64,000 bases of DNA, from assembly GCA_019321725.1 (NCBI GenBank), contig CM033105.1, positions 14,211,632 to 14,275,631 of the forward strand. The letters are read 5' to 3'. The stretch comes from Paulownia fortunei. Lineage: Eukaryota; Streptophyta; Magnoliopsida; Lamiales; Paulowniaceae. The stretch's first letter is position 1. Each line of letters begins with the position of its first letter. Below the pieces are notes generated by a model. The model saw nothing but the letters and a program-made list of their open reading frames with translations. It made no database searches and was not told the DNA's origin. Of this stretch, positions 47,093-59,280 are shown one piece after another. The translations under genes were made by a program, and so were the position numbers.

Positions 47093-47554
47093 GTGCCTAG
47101 CGAATTGGTTGGATTGACATCTTTATACTCTTGTAAAATACATTCTTATTCAATTAATATTAATATATGCTATTTCATCATCTTTATTTTTGTATTATTA
47201 AATTTAGACGATGTCCTTTATTTTAGAGTAGTGCTTAATGAGCCAATTAGATTGGCCGAATCACTCTTTTAAGCATATTCTTATTCTACTAGTATTAATA
47301 AAAGACAAATATTTCTTCATCTTGACTTTTGATTTAAGAATTGGATGAAGTCCCTAGCCATACATAGATATAGTTCATAATTGTTCATATGATCGTGATC
47401 ATATAATACATCTCTATGGGTTTTGTTTTAAATCATTCCAAGTCAAAGGTTGACTGAAATGGAAAAATTAATAAGTCCACTAAGACTTGCACATATAATG
47501 TAGACTCATGAGGATTTCATGTTCTATGTGCATGTTGTTGTAACACTAGTGTTC
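47093..47554 (+). repeat. Two overlapping C1 LTR starts (forward)
   Basis: 47093 begins 'tgttagagtagtgcctag' and runs ~128 bp. 47221 begins 'ttttagagtagtgc' and again runs through the same first blocks ('ccaattag', 'tttttaagcatattc', 'agtccctagcc'). The second copy is cut at about 47554 by a reverse LTR. Confidence 0.7.
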
Positions 47555-48362
47555 CATTAGTTTGTCTCGGGATGGTTATGCATAAAAAAATTAAAAATTT
47601 TAAACAATAAAGCATTCATATCCTATATGCAAATTCTAATCCTGCGATATTATATGATTGATTGGTTTGTATTTACTGATTATCCATTTATAATAAAATA
47701 AAGTTTCAAAAAATTATACCTAAAAGCACTCTAGTTGAAGTTGTGAACGATTCAAATTATTAAGTCCGTATTTGAAAATGATTCGCCAAGGGTTCCACGT
47801 GTCACCCGAAAAATGGTATCCATACCTCAAGAACTTCCATGAATCTCATATTTATGCAGGGAAATATGAATCCTAATTCTATATTAGAATATGGGATTGT
47901 AGTTTAGTAGGAAATGATAATATTAATATAAAAAATATGGAGTTTTTTGATGGAACAAGCATATAAGAATAAGGGAAGAAGTGTGTATTCTTACCTTTGG
48001 AGAACACTTTGATTGATATAAGGTGATAGGCAATCAATTGTCAGATTAGTGCAATATGCCTCGCCTAAGGAGAAATGTTCTCCCTCTCAATCAAGTCCAT
48101 ACCTTGGACTAGGATCACAAAAATACAAGAACCTGTTAGTGTTCTTATTTTTCTTTCTAGTAGAAAGTATGGAGTATGTATTAATCTTTAATCCAACGGA
48201 TGAACATAAAGATATAATACCTTGAATAATATTTAAAGATATAATACCTTGAATAATATTTTTTAATCCAACTAGTGGATTGAAGAACCTATTATCTTAC
48301 ACATGGATTTTGAAGTGTAGAAGAATAAACACAAAAAATAAGCTAGAACACAAAGAAGAGAG
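47555..48362 (-). repeat. C1 LTR 3' fragment (reverse)
   Basis: It starts near 'tagtttgtctcgggatgg', a decayed form of the C1 end, and continues through 'aagtccgtatttg' and 'ccaagggttcca' as in other reverse copies. A 27-bp unit is tandemly doubled at 48208-48261. It ends where a forward LTR resumes. Confidence 0.65.
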
Positions 48363-50386
48363 AATCGGTTTTGGGGCATGGTCACACATATAATGGTGAT
48401 CATGGAATAAACCTCTATGGCTTTGGTCTTAAATTAGTCCCCTGCCCTCCGTAACCCCATAGACATCTATGGAGGGCTTCTAGAGATGAGACATCAAATA
48501 GCCTAATAAGACTCATGCACACGATGCATGCTCGTAGAAGGAGAATGTCTCACTCCATGAGTATCAGCATAGTGACGCTAGTGCATGTATGTATGTGCTT
48601 ATTAGAGAACAAGTACACCAAATTGGCCTGCTGGAAATTCTCAGTTGGAGACATTATCTGTCAAAGTAAGAATTTTTATGTTACGATAGTACACGGCTAG
48701 TCCTTAGACTTAATGCACCATGGTAGCCCTTGTGTATGTCGTGTTCCATCTTGATGTATCTATTGATTTCTTGATCACAAAGGGGATATGTTGGATGATG
48801 CATTGGCGTGTATGGAGGTTAACATTTGGAGGACAAATGATCCATCACTTATCTAGTAGAACAAGTGAATCTCCTATGTTTTCATAGTTTATGACTCAGA
48901 AGTTCTTGGCCAATCTAGGATGAACGTTAGACAGGGTTTTATAACAATTCATCATGAGTTAGTAGAACTTGAAATTGAATCATAGTGATTGAGTCATGTA
49001 GGGTTTTGACTTATATTTCATACCCTAAACTCAATCAGGAGATTAGTTGAAGGAAGGACCTTACGTGTATGGTACTCGTATTGTTTGCTCGCTATCTCAC
49101 CTAAGACTAGGTAGTCATGATATACTTGCTATGTGTTTTCCATGACTTGTGAGGTTCCTGAAATTAGAAAATTAATTTCAAGCGAATTGATGAATTAGAT
49201 TAATTAATCGAAATAATTATTATTCATAATGTGCAAATATTGCAAGCCCACTACTAACTTAGTTGTTAACCTAAAGAGTCATACACAATATGAGTAGAGC
49301 ATTGGTAGTCTAGAAATTGATCTAATGAGTTGGATCCAATTAATTAATAGAGATTAATTAATTGGAGCTTAATTTAATTCAAAGAGTTGCATTAATTATT
49401 CAATTAAATAATTGATTTTTTTAATTGGACCATTAATTGATTAGATAGATCAATTAATTGATTTAGCCTTAAATTAATTTAATTATTAAGTAATTTACTT
49501 AATTAAATAATTAAATTATTTTATTGGGCTTCCTATAATTAGGTATGTCTGATGGAATTAAATTAATTGATTAAGAATAATTAATTGAATTTTGGTCTAA
49601 TTAATTAATTATATTAATTATTGGGTTTAATTAAAAGTCAAAATTCACTTCAAAGTGGCCCATTAGGAGAGGCCTACTAGAGTTGTTGGGAGAAGAAGGA
49701 AGGATAAGAGAATAAGTTATTCTTATTCTTGTTATTGTCTAATTTGATTAGATAATATCCTATTGTATGTTTGGAAGACACAAGAGCATATGTGATATCC
49801 TTGTAGATAGAGTTGGAGATTTTGATAGATTATGAGATCAACCAAAATCATCCAACACAAAAGGAAGGGGGCCAAAAATTTTAAGAGGAGTGACTCTTGT
49901 TTTTTCGGCCAACAACAAGAAAAAAGAGAGAAAAAGTTTCTCCCAAAATCCATCTTCCTTTTTTCATCCTTCAATCAAAGAGTTCCATTTTTTGATGGAA
50001 CAAAGTATTCAATTCTTATTAACACCTGTTGGTTTAGGAATTAATACTCAACAATCACCCTAATATACTAGATTAGTAAATGAATTAGAATTGCTAGTGA
50101 GATTCTAACTCCATATTCTTGCTCAAAATGTGAACTTCACTATAAGAGAGACATTTGGAACCCTACGAACCAATTTCTATTCGAGGGCTAGTAATTGATT
50201 ACTTCTATCCCTTTTACAGTCGAGTGCTCGAAAGGTATAAAATCAAAAACTCTTTATATGTTTAGTTTTGGCAATTGGTAAAAATTGATAGTCATATCGA
50301 ACCGGGGGTGATGCTGTATTTGATATGGCATGTTATTAAATTTTAAATTTTTACTGCGCACACCCTGTGGTTACGTGAACCCAACA
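48363..50386 (+). repeat. C1-family LTR (forward), lacking its start
   Basis: It carries, in order, 'gagacatcaaatagcc', 'agagaacaagtacacc', 'gtgtatggaggtt', 'aggtagtcatgata', a TTAATTAA-rich block (49150-49640) and the LTR end '...tgaacccaaca' at 50386. A ~38-bp palindromic insert lies at 48443-48480. Open frames at 49732-50044 on both strands lie in the LTR and are not genes. Confidence 0.8.
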
Positions 50387-51065
50387 CACTAAACATCACT
50401 ACACTCCTACTAACCTTTTTGTACACAGAAGGTTCATCCGGATTCTTGAGAATACCAAATGATTTGACTGCCTCATCGAATCAGATGTTCCTTAAGAAGC
50501 ATGTTTAAGTCATAAATGGACCTCTAAAGCTTGCAAACTTTTGGACATAAAGCTTTGGGGCTACTTCATGTAGATCTCTTCCTCAATTTTCCCATTATGG
50601 AAGGCAATTTTCACATTGATTTGCCTTATCTCCTAGTCATGATATGTAGATATGGACAGCAAGATCCGAATGGATTTCAACATTCTTTGGACATGAAGCC
50701 TTCGAGTTGCATCATGTTGATCTCTTCTTCAATTTTCCTATTATGGAAGTCTTCACATCCATTTTTCATATATCATAGTCATAATATATAGATATGGCTG
50801 ACAAGATTCGAATGTATTTCAGCATTTTCACTAGTGAGAAAGTTTTTTGATAGTCAATTCTTTGCTGTCAATTCTTTGCCTTTAAGTATAACCCTTCATA
50901 GCTAATCATGCCATATAGGTTGTTACCTCTCCATCTACTCCAAACTTTTGCTTATAAACCCATTTACAGCAAGTGGGTATTATACTCTCTAGTGGGTCCA
51001 CCAAGGTCTATACCTTGTTGAAGTATATGAAGTCCATCTTGAATTGCATGGCCTCTTTCCAGCTT
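50387..51065 (-). pseudogene. Copia RT fragment (reverse)
   Basis: The minus strand reads, from 51060 leftwards, AMQFKMDFIYFN-like sequence then LVDPLE and IPTCCKWVYK-type blocks (RT start). Near 50400-50560 it reads SLRFDEAVKSFGIL and NPDEPSVYKK (middle of RT). Stops are present. The RT is cut at its left end by the C1 LTR (50386), before the catalytic motif. It is similar to 33028-33304. Confidence 0.75.
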
Positions 51066-51670
51066 CCCGAGTTGATGTTAAACATTGCTTCTCCATAGTT
51101 CCTTGGATCACAATCTAAAGAATGATCTCCAAGTTTTCTTTAAAAAAAGACTCGTCGCTGGTTACTTCGAGATCCTTTTAGATCTCCTAGGAGGTTGTGT
51201 GTCAAAAGTGTAAGTTATGGGTGATTCAGGCACCTTTGCCTTCTATGTGACTTTTTATGGCTCTTTAGTTTTTTCAAATTCTTCAAGCTCGCTATTTCTA
51301 TCTAATTGAATTTTTTTATAGGAAGGTGGCATTCATCGAAACAAAAACTTTTTATTTTTAATGGTTATACAAATAGTATCAAATGGATTTTTTTTATACC
51401 CCACAAACTTGGTTCTTTCATTTCGCTACTCCATTGGGTTAAGGTATTGCGGGCAGAGTCCACTGTGAGAGAATTACATTCTCCTTTAGTAATTAAGAAA
51501 TTTCATACCTAAGTTTTCACCTCCACAATCAAATCACAGAACTTTAATACCATGTCCAGTTTGTTTCTCCACTTCATGCCTAAATTTTTTGAACCTGTCA
51601 AAGGCCTCACACTCATATCTCAATAAATAAACATACCCATACCTTGAATAATTGTCATTAAAGGTAATGA
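51066..51670 (-). pseudogene. Copia integrase (reverse), degenerate
   Basis: Between the RT and the pre-integrase domain, minus-strand pieces fit a Copia integrase: at about 51390-51480 a block like 'ESTVPAIPQWSSE' precedes the core end. Preservation is poor and the assignment is largely by position. Confidence 0.5.
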
Positions 51671-51674
51671 AGTA

Positions 51675-51960
51675 TTAGTAGTTACCTTGGGCACTAACAC
51701 ATAATGACCCACTTATATCTGTATGGGTCAAATCCAATAGATTAGCATCACACTCCATAAGGTCAAGCAATTGTGCCATCTTATTATTTTTCTTCTTAAA
51801 GATATGACATAGTCGTGCATGCCACAAGTAGATGGAACTATGATCATCTATTTGTTTTTTATTTTGTTGAACGTGCATAATAGAGTTTTGGGTTAGGATA
51901 GTGTATAAATCATTTGTCAAATGGAACAATTTCTATTATTATTAGAAAAGCTAAAACCTT
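51675..51960 (-). pseudogene. Copia GAG-pre-integrase domain (reverse)
   Basis: Minus-strand open frame 51675-51929: YLWHARLCHIFKKKNNKM, then LMECDANLLDLTHTDISG. This is the pre-integrase WHxRLGH zinc-binding block followed by the start of the integrase region. The Gly of the RLGH motif is a Cys. Confidence 0.85.
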
Positions 51961-52850
51961 CCCTATCCAAAAATAGAATACAGACTATGTTCTTTATTAA
52001 TTTAGGAATGTAAAGACAATTATTTAAAACTATCCTATCCCCATTGCATAATGTTAAGTCGACTGTCTCTATGGCTAATGCAACAACTCATGGTCTATTC
52101 CCCAGCCTTAGGGTTGTCTCTCTCTTACTTAACAATCTGCTTCTTGTCATCACCTACAAGTTATTGCAATGATGAGGACTATAGCTGGTATCTAATACCC
52201 AAGAAACACTATTATTAGAAAGATTAACTTCAACAAAATACATACCAAAACTATTCTGATGACTTGCATGTATTCCTTACAATTCCGCATTTATCATTGG
52301 CCTTGGAACCCTTCTTAACTCTGCCGGAGGCCTTCACACTCTTGCCCTTCGAAAAACCCTTATTCTCTCTTTTCCTTCAACTTCTTAGTAGATTGGGATA
52401 GAGTCTTCTCTTTCTTCATGGTGGATCAGCCATCTTTAACTTATTGATCAACTCGGCAAGGCCAGTCTCTATCTTATGCATGTTAAAGTTAATCACAAAG
52501 GTGTCAATGAGTTCAATAGAGACTGTCGAATGAGATTAAGCAGAGTTCGATATCCATAACGACACTCAAAGACTCAAGATTTTCTATGAGTCCTATCATC
52601 TTTAATATATGTAAACTGAACAGCCTCTGTCATATAGGTCTGGAAAAGCTCTTTCGAGATTTGGTATCTCACTTGCTTAGTGTGCCATACAACTCTTATA
52701 GGTGAAGATGAATCTCGTGTTGCCTCTACAATACATTTGACATTGATGCTAACATGAAGCACTAGGCCTGTAGATCATCCTCAACTTACTTGTGAGGTTT
52801 AGAAAGCTCTTTCTTAGTGGCATCCATCGATACAGCTATTGGCAACATCA
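51961..52850 (-). pseudogene. Copia protease and gag region (reverse), degenerate
   Basis: 52574-52762 is open on the minus strand and reads as gag-like sequence (SKELFQTYMTEAVQFTY near its end). 52300-52400 gives a basic K-rich stretch (RKREKG/KGKSVKASG-like) that fits the gag tail before the protease. No CCHC knuckle or protease motif was confirmed. Confidence 0.5.
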
Positions 52851-54568
52851 CATCAATGATATTGAATTGCAAAATAATTCAAAAGATTCCTAAATCAATC
52901 CACGTAATTGGACCAGTAAATTTATTGTTGTCCAAATTGATATAAGTGGTTTTTTGGCCATTTTGTAACTAATCTACAAAATAATGTGAGGCAAAAAATA
53001 AGCATCTATTTAAAAATTTATTCATTTATAATGTGATTTTTAATTATAAATGCCTCCCACTATTTTATTCGAATTCCATCACCCTCAAGATAGTAATTTA
53101 GGAAATCCAATTTCCTATTAGGCTTGAGGTCTAATAAGTATTGTCATACACTCTAATTTTATGAGCCCATATGACAACACAATGACATTAAAAAGTGGTT
53201 AACACTTAGTGATTGCATCTCCATGCAACCCTCAAGTTTTTTACCTTACATTTCTAATTTACCCTAATTTTATGAGCCCATATGGTACATAATGTCAAGC
53301 GAGACCCATCAAACTCCATATTACTGAAATATTTAAGTATCTCATGACTTGTGGCCAACATATTTAAACATTATATTATATTGGAATCTCCATGCAAGTA
53401 GTGATCATAGCTTTCCATCACTTAGCACATCCCTTGACTTGTGGCTAATACACTAAATGAGATAGTAGGTCTCATGTTCAAATACTTTTGATGGAAGGTA
53501 TGGACAATTGGGTCCAAAAAATTGACCACTATTTGCTTGATATAGAACTAATTAAAGTTCTAAACTTGAATTTATTTAGAGTAATGGTTCATTTTATAAT
53601 ACAAGACCTTGTCTATAAATCCTAGGTTTTGTTTATTTAATATTATACTATCTAAGTAATCGCAAGCATAATCATAAGAAAAATATTAAATAAATCATGC
53701 ATACATACATACAGATATAAATAATGGGATGATCATGGACAATTATCCTATGCGATCTACTCAAGCCAAAGTAGATATAGGTCAGTCTAAGGGTGATAAT
53801 GGTGATGATTAAAATGAAAACAATTTCTATATATTACAAAAATGTATCTCATATATTCATGGGACTTCATTCCTCGCCTTCATCTTCTATTCCTACTTCT
53901 TGTAATGCCTACCAAAATTATAAAAAGTACACATCACCACCTATCAGTTGCTTTCATTACAATTGCTAGACTACAAAATTTTTAGAATTTATCCAAAGAA
54001 GAAGTACATAAAAAGAAAGAAGAAATTACATTGGGAATAAAAAGAACAATCAAGATTTGCAAGCCTTATTTTAATTGAAACCCAAAAATAACCATAAATA
54101 TAAAATAATCCAATCACATTAGTCAAGGGTCCATGATCATATAACATCCATAACATGCTTAAAAGTTAATCATCATAAGAAAAATATAAAGCAAATAAAT
54201 GTACTATGCTATAGTTGTCATTTTTCAAGTTTAGGATTAAATTCCTAATTTTTTACAAAAGAACTCCTTTTTAAAATTTTAAAACTAATAATTTAAAAAT
54301 TCAAAAATCTAATTTTAGGTGTGTGACATAAAAATAGGCAGTAGCCCATTTGCTCTTTGCCTAATAGCGCAACAGGTTGTCAAGAAACCTATTGACAATC
54401 GCCTAAAGGCCTCAACTTTACCTGTAGAAAAGCCTGGGTACCTATTTGCGTGTTAAGAAAAGCGCCCAATTGGGTGCCCAATATGTCGGATGATATTTTG
54501 CCTCCAGATGCCCTAAGCTGGTCGACCAGCCCTGCCTTAGCACTAGGTTTTCACCCAAGCCCCCCAAC
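52851..54568. other. Non-coding stretch between Copia gag and the next LTR
   Basis: No gene was recognised. 53153-53173 and 53264-53284 are two copies of 'ctaattttatgagcccatat'. 54310-54568 is clearly less AT-rich and includes the dyad 'gcgcccaattgggtgccc' (54467-54484). This may be a piece of a gypsy LTR or leader. Confidence 0.35.
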
Positions 54569-54758
54569 TATTAGAGTAGTGCCCGACATGCCAATTAGTT
54601 GTTGCATCTATAATTTTGTAATAGACAATCTTATTCAAAGTTTATTAATAAATTGGAATTTTTATCATCTTTAATTATTTTCATCAATAATATAAAGTCC
54701 CTAGACCATACACAACTATGGGACATGATCGCTCATATGATGGTGGTTATGGAATATG

Positions 54759-57645
54759 TGTAACACCCTCATTACTACACAACTAGATATATATTATATA
54801 ATTTGACATGATAGAACCTGTGTGCATGCATGGAATATATATATATTTTTTTTTTACATTTTAAGAAAAGTTAAATCACTTCTTACATACACAACCCTGT
54901 TTAAAATAGAAGGATCAGTATTTATATAAAAACACAACACCCACAACGACCACAATATTTACATACTTAACTACAGTAAAGTTTTAAAAGAGAAATATAG
55001 TACCAATCTAAAAAAACATAATACACCAGACTCAAAATATAACAAGCCAACAAAATAGCCCAACAGGTCGTCATCCATGTACACACTCCCTCAAACACCT
55101 GCAGGAGCTCCAACAGCCGACCAGCCAGCCAAAGATGCTTCAAGTATCATCGTACTCACCTACAATGCATAAACTATTGAGCTAACGCTCAGCAAGTAAA
55201 GATTATGCATGTCAAAGAATAATCCACAATATCAAGTCATGCAACTCAAAATGCTATGCTCACAATGCAATTTTATGCATCAAAATATTTCTCTCAAAAT
55301 CATTTCTTTCTTGGGCCCCTGACCAACGCTACTATCTCATGCACCGGAAAAGAGCTCTGTATACCGCCATAATCCAATGGCCAATAATCATATAAGCATG
55401 AAAATCCATGCATACTCATACGCATGCAAATCCATGCACGCGAACCTGCAAATCCATGCATAACACCATGCAAATCCATGCATGCTTCGGTACACTAGTA
55501 GTGGTCAACAAAACATTTTCCTTTCTCTGAATCATGCCGTGCAATGCAAGATTTATCACCATGCTAGTATATGATGCATGCACGTGCTAATGACAATGCT
55601 CATGTATGTATGCTCAATGGAGAGCCCTCTACTATGCACATATGATTTATGATATTACATATAATTCACACATCTACTATGTCTATGCATTGTAGTTGCA
55701 AATGAATCTTTACTTACCTTTCACTTGGTTGGTGGCTTAGTCTAAATTTGTTTAGTATTCCTCTCCAACCTTAGATGTAAAATAGCCTGTAATATTACCC
55801 AACATCAAGCACCATTCCCAATTTGGCAAGTTGAAAGCACAAAATCTCATACTAGACCTTAAACACCAAGCTATAAGTTAACAATCAAGCTTTCACAAAC
55901 TAGAACCCAATATAGCCCCTCAAATACCTCAATTTCTCATCTTAAATACATGAAAACATCATGTAATTGAAGTATTATAACTCTAATAGCATGTACCTAA
56001 TTGTTAACACTCAATAGCAACATGTCTAGGTTGAAACATGCTAAGTGATCAAATGTGGCAGATTCACATTTTCATATTTTCTTGCTGTCAAGTTTAGTTG
56101 CATGATAATTTTAACATCCCTAAACATATCCAATCACTCCAAAAATTTTACCACACTTATATAACATGTATATAAATGTATCCATATCATAGAATTTCTA
56201 AAAATCACGGATATAGCTTCCCAAGTTCAGCTCTCTTCACGACATACTGAAACAGATTATTTCCTACCGTGACAGTTTTGCACACTTCATGACATTAATG
56301 GTTTTGGCACCCTTAAGTATATTCAATCACTCCAACATTTTTACCATACTTAGATAACATATATAATGAGACAACCAGGTCATATTATTACCAAAAATAA
56401 TCGATTTAGCTCCCTTAATTCAGTTTCCTTCACAGCACACCAAAACAGATTTTGCTATTTTGGCAGTTTGAGTGTTTCTCCAATATCATTCTCTATTTCA
56501 ATTTACAACTGATAAAAATTCATTCCAATACTCTTAACTCATATATGGTCATGTAAATGGTAATAATCATAGGTTTTATTCAACATACCATACACTTTTG
56601 AAGTCTAAAACACAAGAAAACAGTAAGATGACAGTTTCTGCCACAAGTATTTCCTATTAAGTGTTTGTGATCAAAAACCCTTTCTTTGTGCACCAAAGTC
56701 TAACTAAAAACTTACTAACACTTTTATAAGAGATATTGAAAGCTTAATAAGCCATAAAACCATTCATAATAATCTGAAAACCAAAGGCAAAACTGTAGAT
56801 AAGTGTTACCTATGCAGATTTTGAGGCTAACTTGATGGTAATCACTTCTTCTTTGCTTTTCTTGCTTTTATTTCAACTTGGAATCAATTTGGATCACATG
56901 GAGACCTTAAGGTGTGTGTTTTGAAGATGAAAATGGCTGAAATGAGGGTCTGGTCGTTGCTTAAGGGTGAAGGGTTTGAGGTGTTAGCTTGAGATGTTAG
57001 CTTAAGCTTAATAAGAAAGTACGAGGTGGCAAGTAAATGGCAAATCTGATTTTCTCCCTTATCTTGCAGCCCTAATCTTGTGTGTCTCATCTATTTTTAT
57101 TTGGTTGCAACCTATCTTAATCACCATTCATTCCCATAGGTAATTCCTATGTCCGTTCATTCGATCTCCAAACCGATTCGCATCCGATTCTTAAAGAATT
57201 ATCTAGTTTGCATTTCTAAAATCATATGCACATAAGGGCCTTGTAATATGACACTTAATTCATATTATATCATGTCCAATATCCCAAGTATGCTAATTTA
57301 CAAATATATACTTTTGAAATAACTTGATCAAATCAAATTAAACCGTATAAGGTTACTAGTAACACTTTTAGCACTTCCAAAATTATAACCTATATATCCC
57401 ATCTATATCTAATATTGATCCACCTCATTTTCTTCTTATTTCAATATAAAATCAACTACTTAGATTAAGAAATTCAATAACTAATATCGTGCAAGAGCTT
57501 CAGAATTAAGTTTAATATTCAAGAATGTCGTATAAAATGAAATAAATTATGCAATGTCAATAGAAATGCAAATAGCATATAAAATTAACATGTAATGCAT
57601 GAATCATATTTAGCCATGTAAGTAGTAAGAGGCTCGGGTATCACA
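54759..57645 (-). repeat. Chromovirus-type gypsy solo LTR, copy 2 (reverse)
   Basis: On the plus strand it runs from 'tgtaacaccctc' to 'gggtatcaca' with a perfect 5-bp TSD, atatg (54754-54758 and 57646-57650). Length is 2887 bp. It is the inverted partner of 13926-16830, collinear over the whole length with scattered single-base differences. The same 68-codon frame (56884-57090, minus strand) is open. No internal region. Confidence 0.92.
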
Positions 57646-58097
57646 ATATGCCTATATTATTTTAGTCTTAAATTTATTCCAAGTCAAGGATTCATTGAGA
57701 TGAGACATTGATCGGCGACTTGCCCACATGATGCATGCTAGAAAGAAGGATGTCTTACTTTGTAGGCTTTGGCGTAGGGGCGCTAGTACATATGTGTAAG
57801 TTCTTATTAGAGAACAAGTACATTGAACATACCCACTTGGATATTCTCAATTTGAAACGTTGTTTGTCAAATGGGAATTTTTTGGTTATGATAGTGCATG
57901 AATAAGTCCTTAGACTTGAGGCATCATTATAACTTTGTATACAAAATATTGCATTTTGATATATTCCCCAATTTCTTGACAATCATGGGGTATATATTGG
58001 GTGTAACATCTTCTTGTATAGAGGTTAATAAGTGGCTAAGGCAGAATGAATATTAGATGATTTTTTAATGATTCATCAAGGGGTCTGTGAGATTGAA

Positions 58098-59215
58098 TTT
58101 TTTTTTTTTTGGGTAAAATCCGCCTATGCCTAGCTGGGGTTTTGGCATGGACCCCTACCTATTTATTAAAATAGCCAAAAATAGAGTACATGAATATTTA
58201 AAGCACGTAAGTAAAGAGTACTTACACCCTTTACAAAGTGAATGCAAGAAATAATGAGTACTTCACTTACAATCTTTTGTATCTAATCTGAAAGCTAGGA
58301 AAATCATATTTATCAAGTTTAAGAAAGCCAAAAATTTCCCTGGGGATCTCTTCTGGCATTAAGATTTGACTTTGTTGAGAAGTGCATGCAAGATTTGCTA
58401 ACTCATTAACCACTTTATTTCCTTCATGAATTATATGAGCAATTCGAACTCCATATGATTTATGAACCATCTTGCCTTGGTGAACAACCTTTGAAACTTC
58501 CAACTCCCTTTTGAAACATTATTGAGGAGGTGAAAAACACTAATGGAATCAATTTCAATCCATAGTTTGCTTAGATGAAAGTTGTGAACCATCGCCAAAT
58601 CATGAACCAGAGCCTCTAATTTAGGTATAATGTTCATATGAATTCCCAAATGATGTGAAAAAGTTCATAAAACCTTACCAAAGTTTTCTCAAATCACTCT
58701 TCCCACTCCTACCTACCCAGGATTACACTTTGAAGCTCCATCAATATTTAATTTATTCCATCCCTCTTGAGGCCTGATCGAACAACCCAAATCAACCTTG
58801 TGGCATTTTTTCAACCATGGAATCTGAAGGCCTATGTTACAAGCAATGGTTTCGTATCCTTTCCAAAACACTCGCAAATCCAACCCACATTGTTCAAGGT
58901 CTATAATGTGCATGAGAACCTTTCCAATGATTTTAGGCGGACACAAAGTGGAGTTCCTATACTTCACAAAATTCTTTCAGTCCAAATAAACCAAAAGACA
59001 AACAAAGGAACTATAGTGAGTATATGAAGAGGAGATTAGGTATTAAATTATTCAACTAATAATTCAATGCACAAAACTTAATGAGGAGATTAAGTTTAGA
59101 ACCTTTCCAATGATTCTAGGTAGCCAAAAAGTGAATTTCATGTACTTCACATAATTTCTTTCAGTCCAAATGAACTAAAAGACAAGCAAAGGAACTATAA
59201 TGAGTATATGAAGAT
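58098..59215 (-). pseudogene. L1-type LINE 3' end with RNase H domain
   Basis: This is the 3' part of a 5'-truncated non-LTR element. A T run (58098-58110) is its poly-A tail on the minus strand, preceded by the 3' end of the element. The minus-strand frames form a plant L1-type RNase H (RVT_3-like). WNKLNIDGASKCNPG (58713-58967 frame) carries the first Asp, KLEALVHDL the Glu and WIEIDSISVFHLL the second Asp (58431-58649 frame). HIIHEGNKVVNELANLA (58267-58503 frame) holds the final His region, with the last Asp replaced by Asn. Three frames are needed, so it is dead. The reverse transcriptase is missing. The 5' edge is blurred by a 183-bp tandem duplication (58915-59280). Confidence 0.88.
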
Positions 59216-59280
59216 GAGATAAATTATTAAGTTAAATAGGGTTTCAACTAATAATTCAATGCCCTAAACTTAATGTGGAA
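58915..59280. repeat. 183-bp tandem duplication across a LINE/LTR junction
   Basis: 58915-59097 and 59098-59280 are imperfect direct copies. Both start 'agaacctttccaatgatt', share 'ctttcagtccaaat' and 'ggaactata', and end 'caactaataattcaatg...aaacttaatg'. Each unit contains both LINE and C1 LTR sequence, so the duplication happened after the LINE inserted. Confidence 0.88.

Noticed and set aside
49732..50044. Overlapping 80- and 70-codon frames on both strands
   Set aside because: Both lie in the late part of a C1 LTR and share its repeat-wide sequence; no protein similarity.
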